Assembly: GCF_025685395.1 (NCBI RefSeq)
Contig: NZ_JAGSYA010000004.1
Span: 806,001 to 870,000 of the forward strand
Reading direction: 5' to 3'
DNA: 64,000 bases
From: Terriglobus tenax
Lineage (GTDB): Bacteria; Acidobacteriota; Terriglobia; Terriglobales; Acidobacteriaceae
Each line of letters begins with the position of its first letter. Position 1 is the stretch's first letter. Below are positions 42,094 through 50,183 of this stretch, piece by piece. Below the pieces are notes generated by a model. It did not search any database and had not been told where the DNA came from. It saw only the letters and a list, made by a program, of their open reading frames with translations. A program made the translations under genes and the position numbers.

Positions 42094-42720
42094 TCAGGTC
42101 CGCTGCAGGGCCAGCGCAATCTCGTGCGTAGGAATCGCGCCCTCCCGCAGAATCATCCACGACGAACCACCGCCGCTCAAATCGACAATCGTAGTCGGCA
42201 GCGAACGCGCCGTCGGTCCGCCATCCACAATCAGAGGGATCTGATCGCCAATCTGCTCGCGGACACCGGTGGCATGGGTGCACTCCGGCAGACCTGCAAG
42301 ATTGGCCGAAGTCGCCGTAATCGGCAGCCCCAGCTTGGCGGCCACCGCCCGCGGAATCGCCGCCTCCGGCACACGCAGGGCCACGTTGCCCGTCTGTGCC
42401 GTCACCCGCAGCGGCAGCTTGCCGCCCGCCTTCACAATAATGGTCAGCGGACCGGGCCAGAACTTCTCCGTCAGCCGGTCAAAGGCCGTGTCCAGGTCCC
42501 GGGCCAGCTCGTACGACTGCGAGACCTCGGAGAGCAGAAGGCTCAGCGGCTTGTACTTCGCGCGCTTCTTGATCTCGTAAATGCGCTCCACCGCGCGAAG
42601 ATTGACCGGGTCTACGGCAAGTCCATAGAAGGTATCGGTCGGGATCCCAACCACTTCACCCTGGTTCAGGCGTTCGGCCACATAGGCCACCATATCCGGC
42701 TCCGGTTCATCCGGATGCAT
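42094..42720 (-). CDS. tsaC: L-threonylcarbamoyladenylate synthase (Sua5/YrdC)
   Basis: About 208 residues. The enzyme makes threonylcarbamoyl-AMP for the t6A modification of ANN-decoding tRNAs. Motifs: GEVVGIPTDTFYGLAVDP, KKRAKYKPLSLLLSEV (the KxR...SxxN-type ATP/threonine site), FWPGPLTIIVKA, VALRVPEA and ITATSANLAGLPECTHA. The C-terminal Sua5 domain is absent, so it is the short YrdC form. ATG 42720 is preferred; the open frame to 42801 adds 27 residues without homology. Confidence 0.9.
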   Translation of the reverse strand: MHPDEPEPDMVAYVAERLNQGEVVGIPTDTFYGLAVDPVNLRAVERIYEIKKRAKYKPLSLLLSEVSQSYELARDLDTAFDRLTEKFWPGPLTIIVKAGGKLPLRVTAQTGNVALRVPEAAIPRAVAAKLGLPITATSANLAGLPECTHATGVREQIGDQIPLIVDGGPTARSLPTTIVDLSGGGSSWMILREGAIPTHEIALALQRT

Positions 42721-42842
42721 ACGAACAACGTCAGCGCTCAATACGGTCCCTCGGAAACTTGATTCAGGGTAACGGCGCACGGTTCCGGGTGCAAGGTGCA
42801 AGCAAAATGCCCCGCATTTGCCGCCGACGCTTCCGCCTCTTT

Positions 42843-42925
42843 CTCATCCTGACCGAGGCAAAACGGAGTGAAGGGATCTGTATTGCCTCTCTCGTCCTTT
42901 GTCCTTCTGTAAGGATCCGCTTCTC
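42843..42925 (+). repeat. Dispersed intergenic repeat, family 1 (two units)
   Basis: TCATCCTGACCGAGGCAAAA...GGGATCTG at 42844-42880 and GTCCTTCTGTAAGGATCCGC at 42900-42922, the same two-unit plan as at 2.6 kb. It fills the upstream part of the gap before the RebB genes. Confidence 0.7.
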
Positions 42926-42977
42926 CACCACTCCCGTCAGAGAAGTCCAACGCCGGCCTCCGCAAACCGAGTTTCCC

Positions 42978-43007
42978 TTGACACCCCGCTGCTGCCGCCA
43001 CTATGTT
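42978..43007 (+). promoter_or_regulatory. Sigma-70-like promoter of the RebB cluster
   Basis: Perfect -35 TTGACA (42978-42983), 18-bp spacer and -10 TATGTT (43002-43007). Expected start of transcription is near 43014, giving a leader of about 120 nt before the first RebB start codon. Confidence 0.6.
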
Positions 43008-43135
43008 TCGTTGCAGACACCGTTAGAGTACGTCGTTCGCGTTCTGCAAAGAACCGGTATCCCCAAAGCAACTCTTTCTCCAGCCTGTGCGGCATGTTCG
43101 GTGAATGCCGAATCACACCCCTTTTGGAGAAAGAA

Positions 43136-43378
43136 ATGGCCTTCCCCACAGCAGTCAATGACCAGATCACCGATGCCGTAACCCAGACCAACGTTACGGT
43201 ACTGGGCGAGGCTCCCGTACAGGCGATTGCCAGCATGTACCAGGCCACCGCCATGGCGCTGGCCCTGGCCGCTCATAACGCAACCCACACACAGCAGCAG
43301 ACCTCCATCCTGGCCAACGCCATCACCACCGCATGCGTAAACCGGCTGCATCGGTTGAAGGGATCCGCACAGGTCTAA
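43136..43378 (+). CDS. RebB-domain (R-body) protein 1
   Basis: 80 residues, helical and alanine/glutamine-rich. It carries the RebB signature: TAVNDQITDAVTQTNVTVLGEAP, then MYQATAMALALAAHNATHTQQQ. RebB-type proteins are the structural subunits of refractile (R-) bodies, ribbon coils that unroll like a spring in Caedibacter, and the family is also called Killing trait. GGAG sits 6 bp before ATG 43136. First of three adjacent genes with related sequence. The open frame to 42899 upstream is repeat and promoter DNA. Assembly of an actual R-body in this organism is inference. Confidence 0.85.
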   Translation: MAFPTAVNDQITDAVTQTNVTVLGEAPVQAIASMYQATAMALALAAHNATHTQQQTSILANAITTACVNRLHRLKGSAQV

Positions 43379-43381
43379 GCC

Positions 43382-43777
43382 ATGTCTGAAAACGCAAACA
43401 CCTCCTCCTCCGCTCACACCACGGTCAACAGCCAGATTGCCGATGCCGTATCGCAACTGAACGCCATCACCGGAGAAAGCCTCCCCATCGTCTTCAGCGC
43501 GGCTGTCTATCAGAGCGTCGCCGCATCTCTGTCGCTGGCGCTGCAGAATGCCGTCCTCATGCAACAGCACCAGCAGATGCTCCACATGGCCTTCACCACC
43601 GCCGCGGCCGAAGCCATCCTGCACGGCGACGAATCGCAGGCCAAGCAGATTCTCGACCTGGCCGAAGCGAAGCTCAAAACCCCAGGCCTGACCAACACCG
43701 TGCAGGAGATCAAGACCTGCATGGAAACCATTCGCGAAGAGCTTGAAAAATTCAGGCAGCAATCAACATCCGCCTGA
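43382..43777 (+). CDS. RebB-like protein 2, longer and diverged
   Basis: 131 residues. The first ~80 residues align with the neighbours (TTVNSQIADAVSQLNAITGES, AAVYQSVAASLSLALQNAVLMQQHQQ) but the VTQTNVKVL core is changed to VSQLNAITG. The extra C-terminal ~50 residues are charged and probably coiled coil (QAKQILDLAEAKL ... TCMETIREELEKFRQQ). It starts 3 bp after the first gene. In Caedibacter several Reb proteins are needed together, so this could be an accessory subunit; that role is inference. Confidence 0.78.
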   Translation: MSENANTSSSAHTTVNSQIADAVSQLNAITGESLPIVFSAAVYQSVAASLSLALQNAVLMQQHQQMLHMAFTTAAAEAILHGDESQAKQILDLAEAKLKTPGLTNTVQEIKTCMETIREELEKFRQQSTSA

Positions 43778-43804
43778 CCCGACATCACCACAGGAGAGAC
43801 ACAA

Positions 43805-44089
43805 ATGGCAGAACACACTACAGTCAGCGGCCAGATCACCGATGCCGTCACCCAAACCAATGTGAAGGTCCTTGCCGAATCCCCGGCAATCGCCATGGGC
43901 AACCTGTACCAGGCTACCGCCCAGGCGCTTGCCAATGCCGCCCACAATGCAACCAACGCGCAACAGCAGAGCTACGTCACCGCGCAGGCCGCCACCACCA
44001 TGGGCGTGGCGACGCTCTACTCCCTGGACACGGCAGCTGTCGGAATCTCCACGGAAGACATCCTGTCTCCCAAGCCAAAAGCCGAGTAG
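43805..44089 (+). CDS. RebB-domain (R-body) protein 3
   Basis: 94 residues and the most canonical member: TTVSGQITDAVTQTNVKVLAESPAIAMG, then LYQATAQALANAAHNATNAQQQ and a tail TMGVATLYSLDTAAVGIS that matches the usual RebB ending with a Y-S-x-D-T block. AGGAGAGACACAA precedes ATG 43805, a strong ribosome site. Last gene of the cluster; a hairpin GGCACGGC / GCCGTGCC follows at 44106-44125. RebB assignment is firm at family level. Confidence 0.88.
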   Translation: MAEHTTVSGQITDAVTQTNVKVLAESPAIAMGNLYQATAQALANAAHNATNAQQQSYVTAQAATTMGVATLYSLDTAAVGISTEDILSPKPKAE

Positions 44090-44105
44090 CTACCACTCCC
44101 GTCCG

Positions 44106-44125
44106 GGCACGGCTTCAGCCGTGCC
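44106..44125 (+). terminator. Hairpin after the RebB cluster
   Basis: Perfect 8-bp stem GGCACGGC / GCCGTGCC with loop TTCA, 16 bp after the last RebB stop. No T run follows, so it may be an mRNA 3' stabiliser rather than a strong terminator. Confidence 0.5.
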
Positions 44126-44140
44126 ACAAACTCCTCCCAG

Positions 44141-44173
44141 CAAAAACCAACGCCGGCCTCAATGGCCGGCGTC
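44141..44173 (-). terminator. Terminator of the EmrB-like gene
   Basis: Stem GACGCCGGCC / GGCCGGCGTT with loop of 5; on the minus strand it runs into GGTTTTTGC. The stem matches the terminator after nadK at 35.62 kb. Confidence 0.8.
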
Positions 44174-44185
44174 ACACCTCACCAC

Positions 44186-45772
44186 TCAATGCCCCGCCGG
44201 AGCCTTCCCTCCCGCACGGAAGTGCTTCGCCAGCAGGACCAGGGGCGCTACAGCCAGCGTCGCCCAGCCCATCATGCGGAAGCAGTCCATGAAACCGAGC
44301 ATGCGCGTCTGCGCCTCCAGCATGGCGTAGACCTGCGCATACGCTCCGCTCGTCGCGTCGGCCGCGCTCATGCCATGCGCCTGCAGATACGAGGTAATCT
44401 GGTGGACCGTCTGCTGCAGCGCACCACCCGAGGCGGTAAGGTTTGACCCAAGCCTTTCCTGGTGAAAGTTCTGCCTTCGTTCGCTCATCGTCGTAACAAA
44501 CGCCACGCCGAAGCTGCCGCCCCAGTTGCGGAACAGGTTGGTCAGGCTCGATGCCTTGTTGTTCTGGTCCGGTCGCAGACCGGAGTATGCCAGCACCGTC
44601 AACGGAACAAACAGAAACGCATACCCAAGCCCCTGGTAAGCGCGGGCAAAGGCGTAGTGGAAGTAGTCCGTCTGCAGCGTCAGGTTGCTGTAATAGAACA
44701 TCGACGCGCCCACCACGCTCAGGCTCACCCCAATCATCACCCGTGGATGCACGATGCCGCGCTGCACCAGTTGCGCCGCCACCGGGGCGAGGAAGGTAAT
44801 CACCAGCGCCCCCGGCCCAAGCACCAGCCCGGCGTCCATCGCGCGATAGCCGTACAGGCTCTGCAGCACCTGGGGAATCATCGTCGTTGTCGCAAACAAT
44901 CCCACGCCGAAGACGAAGTAGAAGACACAGGCAATGGCAAAGTTACGGTTGGCCAGCATGTGAAACTCGACAATCGGATCGGGCGCGCGCAGCTCCCACC
45001 AGATCGCTGTTCCCCAGCAGGTAACGGCAATGGCCAGAAGCCAGCAGATGGTCGTACTGCCGAACCAGTCATCAATCTGTCCACGGTCGAGCACAATCTC
45101 CAGCGCCGCCGACCCGATACCGATCAACGCAATGCCCACGCCATCAATCTTGCTGCCACCCGCGGCCTTGATCTTCCGCCGCTCCTCTTCAAAGGCAGGC
45201 GGATCATGCACGAACCGCTCCGTCAGAAGCAGGCTGGCTATGCCGATGGGAATGTTGATAAAAAAGACCCACCGCCAGTTGAAGTTGTCCGTGATCCATC
45301 CGCCCAGCACCGGCCCAATCGCCGGTGCGGTCACAATCGCCACCGTGTACAGCGCAAACGCGCTCGCCCGCTTCGCCGGGGGAAAAGTATCCACCAGGAT
45401 CGACTGCTCCACCGGGGCCAGTCCACCGCCCGCAATCCCCTGCAACACACGCGCAATCAGGATGACGTTCAGGCTTGGCGCAATGCCGCAGAAGAAGCTG
45501 GTCACCGTAAACAGCGCCACGCAGAGCATGTAATACGTCTTGCGCCCGAACACGCGGCTCAGCCAGGCCGACATCGGCAGGATGACCGCATTCGCCACCA
45601 GGTAGGTGGTCAGAATCCAGGTCACCTCGTCAAAGCTGCGTCCCAGGCCGCCGGCAATGTGCGGCAGCGCTACGTTCGCGATGGAGGTGTCCAGAAGCTC
45701 CATGAAGGTGGCAATGGTGACCGTCAACGCCACCACCCACGGATTGATCTGCTTTCGTCCGGCTTCCGCCAC
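44186..45772 (-). CDS. EmrB/QacA-family (DHA2) multidrug efflux transporter
   Basis: 528 residues, 14 predicted membrane helices. DHA2 signatures: TFMELLDTSIANVALPHIAGGL in helix 1, LSRVFGRKTYYML in the loop 2-3 motif, RVLQGIAGGGLAPVEQSILVDTFPPAKR and motif C in APAIGPVLGGWITDNFNWRWVFFINIPIG. It probably exports toxic organic compounds by proton antiport. No EmrA-like adaptor gene is beside it. It is divergent from a TetR regulator with two identical palindromes between, so it is very likely that regulator's target. Confidence 0.92.
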   Translation of the reverse strand: MAEAGRKQINPWVVALTVTIATFMELLDTSIANVALPHIAGGLGRSFDEVTWILTTYLVANAVILPMSAWLSRVFGRKTYYMLCVALFTVTSFFCGIAPSLNVILIARVLQGIAGGGLAPVEQSILVDTFPPAKRASAFALYTVAIVTAPAIGPVLGGWITDNFNWRWVFFINIPIGIASLLLTERFVHDPPAFEEERRKIKAAGGSKIDGVGIALIGIGSAALEIVLDRGQIDDWFGSTTICWLLAIAVTCWGTAIWWELRAPDPIVEFHMLANRNFAIACVFYFVFGVGLFATTTMIPQVLQSLYGYRAMDAGLVLGPGALVITFLAPVAAQLVQRGIVHPRVMIGVSLSVVGASMFYYSNLTLQTDYFHYAFARAYQGLGYAFLFVPLTVLAYSGLRPDQNNKASSLTNLFRNWGGSFGVAFVTTMSERRQNFHQERLGSNLTASGGALQQTVHQITSYLQAHGMSAADATSGAYAQVYAMLEAQTRMLGFMDCFRMMGWATLAVAPLVLLAKHFRAGGKAPAGH

Positions 45773-45789
45773 GCCACCCTCCCAAAAAA

Positions 45790-45838
45790 AGACCGAACGG
45801 TCTCAACCGCATCCAAAGAAATGAGACCGAACGGTCTC
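45790..45838. promoter_or_regulatory. Two TetR operators between pump and regulator genes
   Basis: Two copies of AGACCG-AA-CGGTCT (45790-45803 and 45824-45837), the second extended by one more pair to GAGACCG-AA-CGGTCTC. Centre spacing is 34 bp, about three helical turns. Their location in the 104-bp divergent intergenic region fits repression of both the pump and the regulator. Confidence 0.82.
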
Positions 45839-45876
45839 TTAAGCGATAAGATGGAACTCGGCGGCAAAGCGATTCA

Positions 45877-46467
45877 ATGAAAAAAGGCGACCAAACCCGC
45901 GAACGCATCCTGGCCCAGGCAGCGCCGGTCTTCAATACCCATGGCTACGAAGGAGCCACTCTTTCGCAGCTTATGCAGGCCACGGGGCTGGAAAAAGGCG
46001 GTATATACCGTCACTTTCGCAACAAGGAAGACCTGGCCGCGGAGAGCTTCAAGTACGCCTGGAGCGAGGTGCTGCAGGCACGGCTGGCCGGGCTGGACCA
46101 GGTTCCTACCTCTCTCGGAAAGCTACGGCACATCCTCGACAACTTTATCGAGGTCCGCTCCCCGATCCCCGGCGGCTGCCCGCTGCTGAACACCGCCTCC
46201 GACAGCGACGACGGCAACCCGGTGCTGCGCGATCTGGCGGAAAAGACGCTGCGCGGCTGGAAGATGCGCCTTATGGGGATCCTGGAAGGCGGCATCGCCG
46301 CGGGAGAGATTCAGCCGCTGGTCTCCCCCAAGACCACGGCCAACGTCATGATCGCGACGCTCGAAGGCGCGGTCATGATGACCCGTCTTGAAGGCAACTA
46401 CGATGCCCTGAAAGACGCGCGCACCGCGCTGATAGCGTATCTGGACTCCATCGCCGTGAAGGGTTGA
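45877..46467 (+). CDS. TetR/AcrR-family repressor
   Basis: 196 residues. The N-terminal helix-turn-helix domain (about 5-50) reads DQTRERILAQAAPVFNTHGYEGATLSQLMQATGLEKGGIYRHFRNKEDL, an AcrR-like pattern. The C-terminal domain includes PGGCPLLNTASDSDDGNPVL, a motif of the TetR_C subfamily seen with organic-compound sensors. Likely represses the divergent EmrB-like pump through the two palindromes upstream. It ends 3 bp before the convergent glycosyltransferase gene. Confidence 0.92.
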   Translation: MKKGDQTRERILAQAAPVFNTHGYEGATLSQLMQATGLEKGGIYRHFRNKEDLAAESFKYAWSEVLQARLAGLDQVPTSLGKLRHILDNFIEVRSPIPGGCPLLNTASDSDDGNPVLRDLAEKTLRGWKMRLMGILEGGIAAGEIQPLVSPKTTANVMIATLEGAVMMTRLEGNYDALKDARTALIAYLDSIAVKG

Positions 46468-46470
46468 AGG

Positions 46471-47844
46471 CTAGTTTGCGGGCTGTAGCCCTGCCTCAGC
46501 CGCATCCACGTCGAACTCTTCTTCCATTTCTTCCGGTTCGTAGCTCTCCTGCGGCTGCAGGCCCACGATTCCTACTACGACCAGCGCGAGAATCTGCGGC
46601 TCAATGGGCTGACGGTAGTCCATGGACGCATGCGTCAGATAGTACGGAATGGGAAAGAGCGTGATCAGCACCAGGTAGGGCATCGCTGAGCGCCAGTCCT
46701 GGCTGACCCAGCGGCGGATGCCGCGAAGCATCAGCAGCGTCAACCCCGTGCAGAAGAACCAGTTGGGAATGTCGAAGGGTTCGCGCTTCAGGTAGCTGGG
46801 ATTGAAGCTCCAGAAGCTGGTCCAGTAGCGCAACGCACGACGCAGGGTGACACCTGCGAAGTAGATGGGGTACTGCCGGATGAAATGGATAGAGAGATCG
46901 TGCTTCTCCTGCAGGTAGGCGGTCTCGCCCATCTCAACCCATTTCTTCATCTCATAGGCGTTGCTTGCCGGGTGCGCCTCAGGCGGATTAGTGACCGAGG
47001 TGTCACCGTGGTTGCCCGCGTAGAACTCCAGCCAGAAGCCATCTCGCAGCGGCACAGCGGTATGCAGAGCGCGCTGGTTACGGATGGACCAGGGGAGAAC
47101 CACGATGATGGTGGCGAGGAGGGCCACGGCCATGCGGCGAATCCACGGGCCTCCGGCACGGCGAACGCGCCAACCAGCGATCATCAGAAGGAACGGCAGA
47201 GAGGTCAGCACGGAAGGATTCGACAACAGCGTAATGCCGAACAGAGCGCCAAACGCCGCCCACCCGATGGAACGGTGCGACCGATGCAGCACCTGCGCGG
47301 CCCAGAAGCAGCAGGCGAACAGCAGAGAGGTCAGGGCGTAGTCCCACACCTGCGACGCCGAGAAATAGATCGCGAAGGGATACAGAGCCCATCCCCATGC
47401 GGCCCAGCGCGCGGCACGCTCACCGGCCACGTTGCGGACGCTGAAGTAAACCGGGATGCAGGTCAGAGCGGAGAACAGGCCATTGAGCGCCAGCATGGCA
47501 TAAGCAGCCTGCACCGTGTACAGGCCAAAGACCTTGAACGCCATCGTCATCAGGTACGGATAGATGGGCGGCACCAGGGCGGTTGGCCCGGTCATAGGCA
47601 GGAAGGGGGCGCTGTAGCCATGGCCAAGGTAAAGAGCCCGGGCGACCCATCCCATTTCGGCGCCGAAGTCACCGTGATCAAAGGTTGCCTTGGCAATATC
47701 TCCCGCACAAAAAGCAGCAACCAGCAAACGGATTGCAAGCGCGCAGAAGACGATGGCTGGCAGCAGTTTAATGGGAGAGTCGAAGTTGTCCCGGAGACGG
47801 TTCAGCAGAGTATTGCGCTCGATGCGAGCGAGCAATGTCGTCAT
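46471..47844 (-). CDS. Membrane glycosyltransferase, ArnT/PMT-like (GT-C fold)
   Basis: 457 residues with about ten membrane helices. The first periplasmic loop carries the acidic FDHGDFGAEMGWVARALYLGHGYS expected for metal/lipid-sugar binding in GT-C enzymes; later loops include AGNHGDTSVTNPPEAHPASN. The tail is acidic (SYEPEEMEEEFDVDAAEAG). Such enzymes transfer sugars from polyprenyl carriers to lipids or proteins on the outer face of the membrane; substrate unknown. Convergent with the TetR gene. Confidence 0.82.
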   Translation of the reverse strand: MTTLLARIERNTLLNRLRDNFDSPIKLLPAIVFCALAIRLLVAAFCAGDIAKATFDHGDFGAEMGWVARALYLGHGYSAPFLPMTGPTALVPPIYPYLMTMAFKVFGLYTVQAAYAMLALNGLFSALTCIPVYFSVRNVAGERAARWAAWGWALYPFAIYFSASQVWDYALTSLLFACCFWAAQVLHRSHRSIGWAAFGALFGITLLSNPSVLTSLPFLLMIAGWRVRRAGGPWIRRMAVALLATIIVVLPWSIRNQRALHTAVPLRDGFWLEFYAGNHGDTSVTNPPEAHPASNAYEMKKWVEMGETAYLQEKHDLSIHFIRQYPIYFAGVTLRRALRYWTSFWSFNPSYLKREPFDIPNWFFCTGLTLLMLRGIRRWVSQDWRSAMPYLVLITLFPIPYYLTHASMDYRQPIEPQILALVVVGIVGLQPQESYEPEEMEEEFDVDAAEAGLQPAN

Positions 47845-48071
47845 GCAGCCTTACCGGAGATGCGTGACGCACAGGATGTCGCCTTGCCAGCGGCGCACAA
47901 TGGGGTACCTATCATGGAGCTCCTTCACGAGCTTTTGGACGCAGTTTCGCATCCCTGGTACTACAGAGCCGTTGCCGTTTTTCCATCGCCAGATGGCAGG
48001 GCTTTCAGCATTGGTATCACGGGTGTCGTACTTAGTGTTTCATTTCCAGGCATTAAGATGTTTAAAGAAGC

Positions 48072-48845
48072 ATGTCGCAAGCGATCACAAGCCGAACCAA
48101 TCCTCGCCTGAAGCAGCTTCGCGCTGCCCTGAATGGGCAACCCCGGCTTTCCGATGGGTTGATCGGCCTGGAAGGCGAGCACCTGCTGGAAGAGGCTCTT
48201 CGCAGCGGGGTGGAGGTCAGGACGGTTTTTCTGCGCGAGGACCGTGCCCTGCCGGGATCTCTTCCAAACCATCCAGACTTTGAGGTGCTGACGGTCGCAA
48301 AGGATGCCTTTGTTTCCGCAACGGAGACACCCCAGGGGATCGCGGCGCTGGCCGTCCCACCGCTGCATGATGTCGATGACCTGCTGCGCGGCAGACCGCT
48401 GATCGTCATTACGGAAGCCCTGCAGGATCCGGGCAACCTTGGCACTATCATTCGCACGGCAGAGGCGTTTGGCGCGACCGGCATACTAACCTTGCCGGGA
48501 ACCGTTTCTCCGTGGAACCAGAAAGCCCTGCGGGCTTCTGCCGGCTCGGCCCTGCGGCTGCCTGTGGTGGCGGGGGATCGCTCAACCATTGACCTGCTGC
48601 GCGGCAAGGGTGTGCGCATTCTTGCAGCCGTCCCTGCGGACGGCATTCCTGCAACCAAGGCCGGACTGGTGGAACCGTGCGCCATCCTGCTGGGCAATGA
48701 AGGCGCGGGGCTGTCGCCCTCCATGCTTGGTCTGGCCGATGAGCGTATCACGATTCCAACACCGGGGCCGACCGAGAGCCTGAACGCCGCGATCGCCGGC
48801 AGCATCCTTTTATATGAAGCAGCGCGGCAGCGCGCAGGGGAATAG
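48072..48845 (+). CDS. TrmH/SpoU-family RNA 2'-O-methyltransferase
   Basis: 257 residues. The N-terminal substrate-binding domain (RLSDGLIGLEGEHLLEEALRSG) is followed by a SPOUT knot. SPOUT motifs: EALQDPGNLGTIIRTAEAFGATG (motif 1), ILLGNEGAGLSPSML (motif 2) and TIPTPGPTESLNAAIAGSILLYEA (motif 3). Family members methylate ribose of tRNA or rRNA; the exact site is not predictable. It ends exactly where the rarA gene begins, so the two are likely cotranscribed. Confidence 0.92.
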   Translation: MSQAITSRTNPRLKQLRAALNGQPRLSDGLIGLEGEHLLEEALRSGVEVRTVFLREDRALPGSLPNHPDFEVLTVAKDAFVSATETPQGIAALAVPPLHDVDDLLRGRPLIVITEALQDPGNLGTIIRTAEAFGATGILTLPGTVSPWNQKALRASAGSALRLPVVAGDRSTIDLLRGKGVRILAAVPADGIPATKAGLVEPCAILLGNEGAGLSPSMLGLADERITIPTPGPTESLNAAIAGSILLYEAARQRAGE

Positions 48846-50183
48846 ATGGGTTTGTTTGGTGGACCTCCGTTGGCGCAGGACGTAAGTTCTTCGCGCGCTC
48901 CGCTGGCCGAGCGTATGCGCCCGCGCACGCTGGATGAATATGCCGGGCAGGAACATCTGCTTGCGCCGGGCAAACCGCTGCGCACACAAATAGAGCAGGA
49001 CGACTCCGCGTCCATCATTCTCTGGGGTCCGCCGGGCGTGGGCAAGACCACGCTGGCCAAGATCATTGCACGCGTCACGCAAGCCACCTTCATTGAGTTC
49101 TCCGCCGTACTCGCGGGCATCAAGGAGATCAAGCAGGTGATGGCCGATGCGGAGAAGGCCGCGCAGATGGGATCGCGCACCATCCTGTTTGTCGACGAGA
49201 TCCATCGCTTCAACAAGGCACAGCAGGATGCGTTTCTACCGTACGTGGAACGCGGCTCCATCCGCCTGATCGGTGCAACGACCGAGAACCCTTCGTTTGA
49301 AGTGAACGCGGCATTGCTGTCGCGATGCCGTGTCTACACGCTGCAACAGCTCACGCAGCCGCAGATTGTCGCGCTGCTGCAGCGCGCGCTGACGGATGAA
49401 GAGCGCGGCCTGGGCAAGCTGCATGTGGGCGCTGAAGAAGCTGCACTGGCCACGCTGGCCAGCTACTCCAGTGGAGATGCGCGCTATGCGCTGAATGCTC
49501 TGGAGGTTGCGGCCAAGCTGGCTGCTTCGCGCAAGCAGGAGACGCTGACCGAAGCCCTGGTGACCGATGCCCTGCAACAGCGCGTACTGCTGTATGACAA
49601 GAGTGGCGAGCAGCACTATGACCTGATCTCGGCTCTGCACAAGTCAGTACGCAACTCCGATGTGGACGCCGCGCTGTACTGGCTGGGACGCATGCTGGCC
49701 GCGGGTGAAGACCCGATGTACGTGGCGCGGCGCGTGGTGCGCATGGCCGTCGAAGACATTGGCCTGGCCGCTCCGGAGGCACTGAACCTGTGTCTCTCCG
49801 CACGCGATGCGATGCACTTTCTCGGCTCACCCGAGGGTGAGCTGGCATTGGCGCAGGCGGTTGCCTACATTGCGCTCGCACCGAAGTCGAACGCGGTGTA
49901 CACGGCATGGGGAGCGATCCAGCAGGATATTCAACGCACAGCCGCAGAGCCGGTGCCGCTGCACCTGCGCAATGCCCCGACGAAACTGATGAAGTCTCTG
50001 GACTACGGCCGCGACTACCAGTACGCGCATGATGTGGAGGGCAAGGTGGCCGATATGGAGTGCCTGCCACCGTCGCTGGCCAACCGCCGCTACTATCAGC
50101 CCACGCAGGACGGCCGCGAGAAGCTGCTGGCACAGCGGATGGATGAGATACGACGCATTCGCGAGTCGAAACGGAAGGGCTAA
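48846..50183 (+). CDS. rarA: Replication-associated recombination protein A
   Basis: 445-residue AAA+ ATPase (MgsA/WRNIP1 family) acting at stalled replication forks. Walker A GPPGVGKTT at 61-69, Walker B in RTILFVDEIHRFNKAQQDAFLP, sensor 1 IGATTENPSFEVNAALLSRC, and the C-terminal oligomerisation region DIGLAAPEALNLCLSARDAM, YIALAPKSNAVY and PLHLRNAPTKLMKSLDYG. Its ATG follows the TrmH stop directly. The 3' end overlaps the convergent AI-2E-like gene by 4 bp. Confidence 0.95.
   Translation: MGLFGGPPLAQDVSSSRAPLAERMRPRTLDEYAGQEHLLAPGKPLRTQIEQDDSASIILWGPPGVGKTTLAKIIARVTQATFIEFSAVLAGIKEIKQVMADAEKAAQMGSRTILFVDEIHRFNKAQQDAFLPYVERGSIRLIGATTENPSFEVNAALLSRCRVYTLQQLTQPQIVALLQRALTDEERGLGKLHVGAEEAALATLASYSSGDARYALNALEVAAKLAASRKQETLTEALVTDALQQRVLLYDKSGEQHYDLISALHKSVRNSDVDAALYWLGRMLAAGEDPMYVARRVVRMAVEDIGLAAPEALNLCLSARDAMHFLGSPEGELALAQAVAYIALAPKSNAVYTAWGAIQQDIQRTAAEPVPLHLRNAPTKLMKSLDYGRDYQYAHDVEGKVADMECLPPSLANRRYYQPTQDGREKLLAQRMDEIRRIRESKRKG

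Noticed and set aside
44462..45880. 472-codon plus-strand frame
   Set aside because: It is antisense to the EmrB-like pump along its length, rich in Arg/His/Gln, with no domain. It is a shadow of GC-rich codon use.
47866..48111. Plus-strand frame of about 81 codons before the TrmH gene
   Set aside because: Overlaps the TrmH start in another frame and has no homology that I recognise; the region is the divergent promoter zone.
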